From Mesorhizobium_B sp963522145 (GTDB lineage Bacteria > Pseudomonadota > Alphaproteobacteria > Rhizobiales > Rhizobiaceae), in NCBI GenBank assembly GCA_963522145.1, contig CAUQXI010000006.1, forward strand, positions 62,001 to 126,000: DNA of 64,000 bases, written 5' to 3'. This document shows, one piece after another, positions 62,905-64,000 of this stretch. A program made the translations under genes and the position numbers. The notes beneath the pieces are model-generated. The model saw only the letters and a program-made list of their open reading frames with translations, had not been told where the DNA came from and did no database searches. Position 1 is the first letter of the stretch, and each line of letters starts with the position of its first letter.

Positions 62905-63522
62905 CTACGGCGCGAAGATCGCTTCGCCCTCGATCGCTTCCGCAAGCATCTTCTCGTAGCGGCGTCGCGGCACGTCCACAGCGCCGAAGCGCTTCAGGTG
63001 GTCGGTGGTGAACTGCGTGTCCAGCATTGCAAAGCCACGCGCCCGCAGCCGCTCGACAAGCTTGACGAGACAGACCTTGGAGGCATCCGTTTCGCGCGAG
63101 AACATGCTCTCGCCGAAAAAGGCTCGGCCGAGCGTCACGCCATAAAGGCCGCCGACCAGCCGTCCTTCGCGCCGCGCTTCCACCGTATGGGCGTGTCCGC
63201 AGGCGAAGAGGGCCGCATAGGCTTCCCGGATCGGCCCGTTGATCCATGTTGTGCGGCGTTCCACGCGCGACTCGGCGCAAGCCTCGATCACCGCATCGAA
63301 GTCCTGGTCGAAGCTGATGGCGAAGGGTCCGCGACGGATCGCCTTGGCGAGGCTCTTCGGCACGTGAAAGCCGTCGAGCGGAATCACGCCCCGCATCTCG
63401 GGGCGCACCCAGAACACCTCGTCGTCGTCCGCTGCTTCCGCCATGGGAAAGACGCCGGTCGCATAGGCGCGCAGCAGAAGCTCCGGTGGGATGCTGGAGC
63501 CCGGAGCGTGAGGCCGTGCCAT
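62905..63522 (-). CDS. aat: leucyl/phenylalanyl-tRNA--protein transferase
   Basis: A 205-residue transferase that adds Leu or Phe to the N-terminus of proteins with basic N-termini, marking them for ClpS/ClpAP degradation (N-end rule). Motifs are LLLRAYATGVFPMAEAADDD, VFWVRPEMRGVIPLDGFHV, RRTTWINGPIREAY and MLDTQFTTDHLKRFGAVDV. It lies 12 bases after the accC stop on the same strand, the usual arrangement in this order. Confidence 0.97.
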   Translation of the reverse strand: MARPHAPGSSIPPELLLRAYATGVFPMAEAADDDEVFWVRPEMRGVIPLDGFHVPKSLAKAIRRGPFAISFDQDFDAVIEACAESRVERRTTWINGPIREAYAALFACGHAHTVEARREGRLVGGLYGVTLGRAFFGESMFSRETDASKVCLVKLVERLRARGFAMLDTQFTTDHLKRFGAVDVPRRRYEKMLAEAIEGEAIFAP

Positions 63523-63534
63523 TGAGAAGATGTC

Positions 63535-64000
63535 CTACTCGCCTTGGGCGAGGTGCTTTTCCAGCCAGTGGATGTCGTAGTCGCCATTGGCTATGTCGAC
63601 ATTTCCAACGAGGTCGCGGAAGAGCGGCAGGGTGGTCTTGATGCCGTCCACCACGAACTCGTCCAGCGCGCGCCGCAACCGCATCATGCATTCCACGCGG
63701 TTCCGCCCATGTACGATCAGCTTCCCGATCAGGCTGTCGTAATAGGGCGGGATCTTGTAGCCGGAATAAACGCCGGAATCGACACGGATGCCCAATCCTC
63801 CCGGCGTGTGGAAATGCGTGATCGTGCCGGGCGAGGGGGTAAAGGTTCGCGGGTCTTCGGCATTGATGCGGCACTCGATGGCGTGACCCTGGAAGCGGAT
63901 GTCTTCTTGGCGCACCGAAAGGCCGCCGCCGGATGCGACGCGGATTTGCTCATGCACGAGGTCGATGCCGGTAATGGCTTCCGTCACCGGATGCTCCACC
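63535..64000 (-). CDS. accC: biotin carboxylase of acetyl-CoA carboxylase, C-terminal part
   Basis: The frame is open to the window end; the N-terminal part lies beyond 64000. About 155 C-terminal residues are seen: VEHPVTEAITGIDLVHEQIR, GHAIECRINAEDPRTF, SPGTITHFHTPGGLGIRVDS, and YYDSLIGKLIVHG. It is the AccC subunit, which carboxylates biotin on AccB in fatty acid synthesis. Identity is clear from the AccC signature EHPVTE and ECRINAEDP. Confidence 0.95.
   Translation of the reverse strand, partial: VEHPVTEAITGIDLVHEQIRVASGGGLSVRQEDIRFQGHAIECRINAEDPRTFTPSPGTITHFHTPGGLGIRVDSGVYSGYKIPPYYDSLIGKLIVHGRNRVECMMRLRRALDEFVVDGIKTTLPLFRDLVGNVDIANGDYDIHWLEKHLAQGE

Overview
The window is an ordinary, gene-dense stretch of chromosome from an alphaproteobacterium of the order Hyphomicrobiales (Rhizobiales); I cannot name the genus. 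The grounds are the GC-rich codon usage, a giant GPR/RgsE-like polar growth protein, CckA, a DksA lacking most zinc-finger cysteines, an NDUFA12-type complex I subunit, a bacterial transglutaminase-like cysteine peptidase, PAS_5 and DUF3126 proteins, and the aat-accC pair. I found no rRNA, tRNA, insertion sequence, prophage, CRISPR array or plasmid function. Intergenic gaps are short and many genes overlap by 1 to 4 bases.

Layout. 1-3.8 kb: a truncated VOC protein, purB, a P1-family peptidase and a solute-binding protein. 3.9-9.2 kb: a tightly coupled plus-strand operon of flavin reductase, MoxR/CoxD ATPase, CoxE-like VWA protein, two XdhC half-proteins and a molybdopterin-binding/nucleotidyltransferase fusion. 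This looks like a maturation module for a molybdenum hydroxylase whose structural genes are not here. 9.3-16.9 kb: a secreted hydrolase, a DUF1127 protein, a small J-domain-like protein, class II DAHP synthase, a GGDEF protein, DgkA, an MFS carrier and a glutamyl-tRNA synthetase. 16.9-22.4 kb: malic enzyme, an atypical SDR, an MFS carrier and a dipeptide epimerase. 22.5-26.7 kb: a complete Mla-type lipid ABC operon (STAS-MlaE, MlaF, MlaD, lipoprotein). 26.9-35.6 kb: one 2,903-residue repeat protein. 35.9-45.7 kb: Hpt protein, ferredoxin with its NADP reductase, a DUF922 protein, folP-folB-folK, a Kef-type antiporter, and a YcjF/YcjX/SixA run. 45.9-64 kb: dksA, a FliO-domain protein, cckA, gloA, a double cold-shock protein, cysE, a gamma-carbonic anhydrase, a BTLCP/PilZ/PAS_5 group, rhomboid, CBS protein, gatB, NDUFA12, DUF2155, aat and the end of accC.

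How genes fit together. Several loci concern envelope and cell-cycle biology: the GPR-like scaffold, the Mla operon, CckA, an Hpt protein, and c-di-GMP-type genes (GGDEF, tandem PilZ, LapG-like BTLCP). A few TTAA-N7-TTAA-like sequences with one mismatch lie upstream of some of these genes, which would fit CtrA control downstream of CckA, but this is only a pattern match. GltX and GatB are two parts of indirect Gln-tRNA synthesis. The most interesting structure is the internal repeat architecture of the giant protein (a 76-residue higher-order repeat at 30476-32947 and 29/40-residue repeats at 28775-29917). I do not see a clearly undescribed multi-gene system; the nearest candidates are the Cox-like maturation island without its enzyme and an orphan terminator at 58784 that may end a small RNA.
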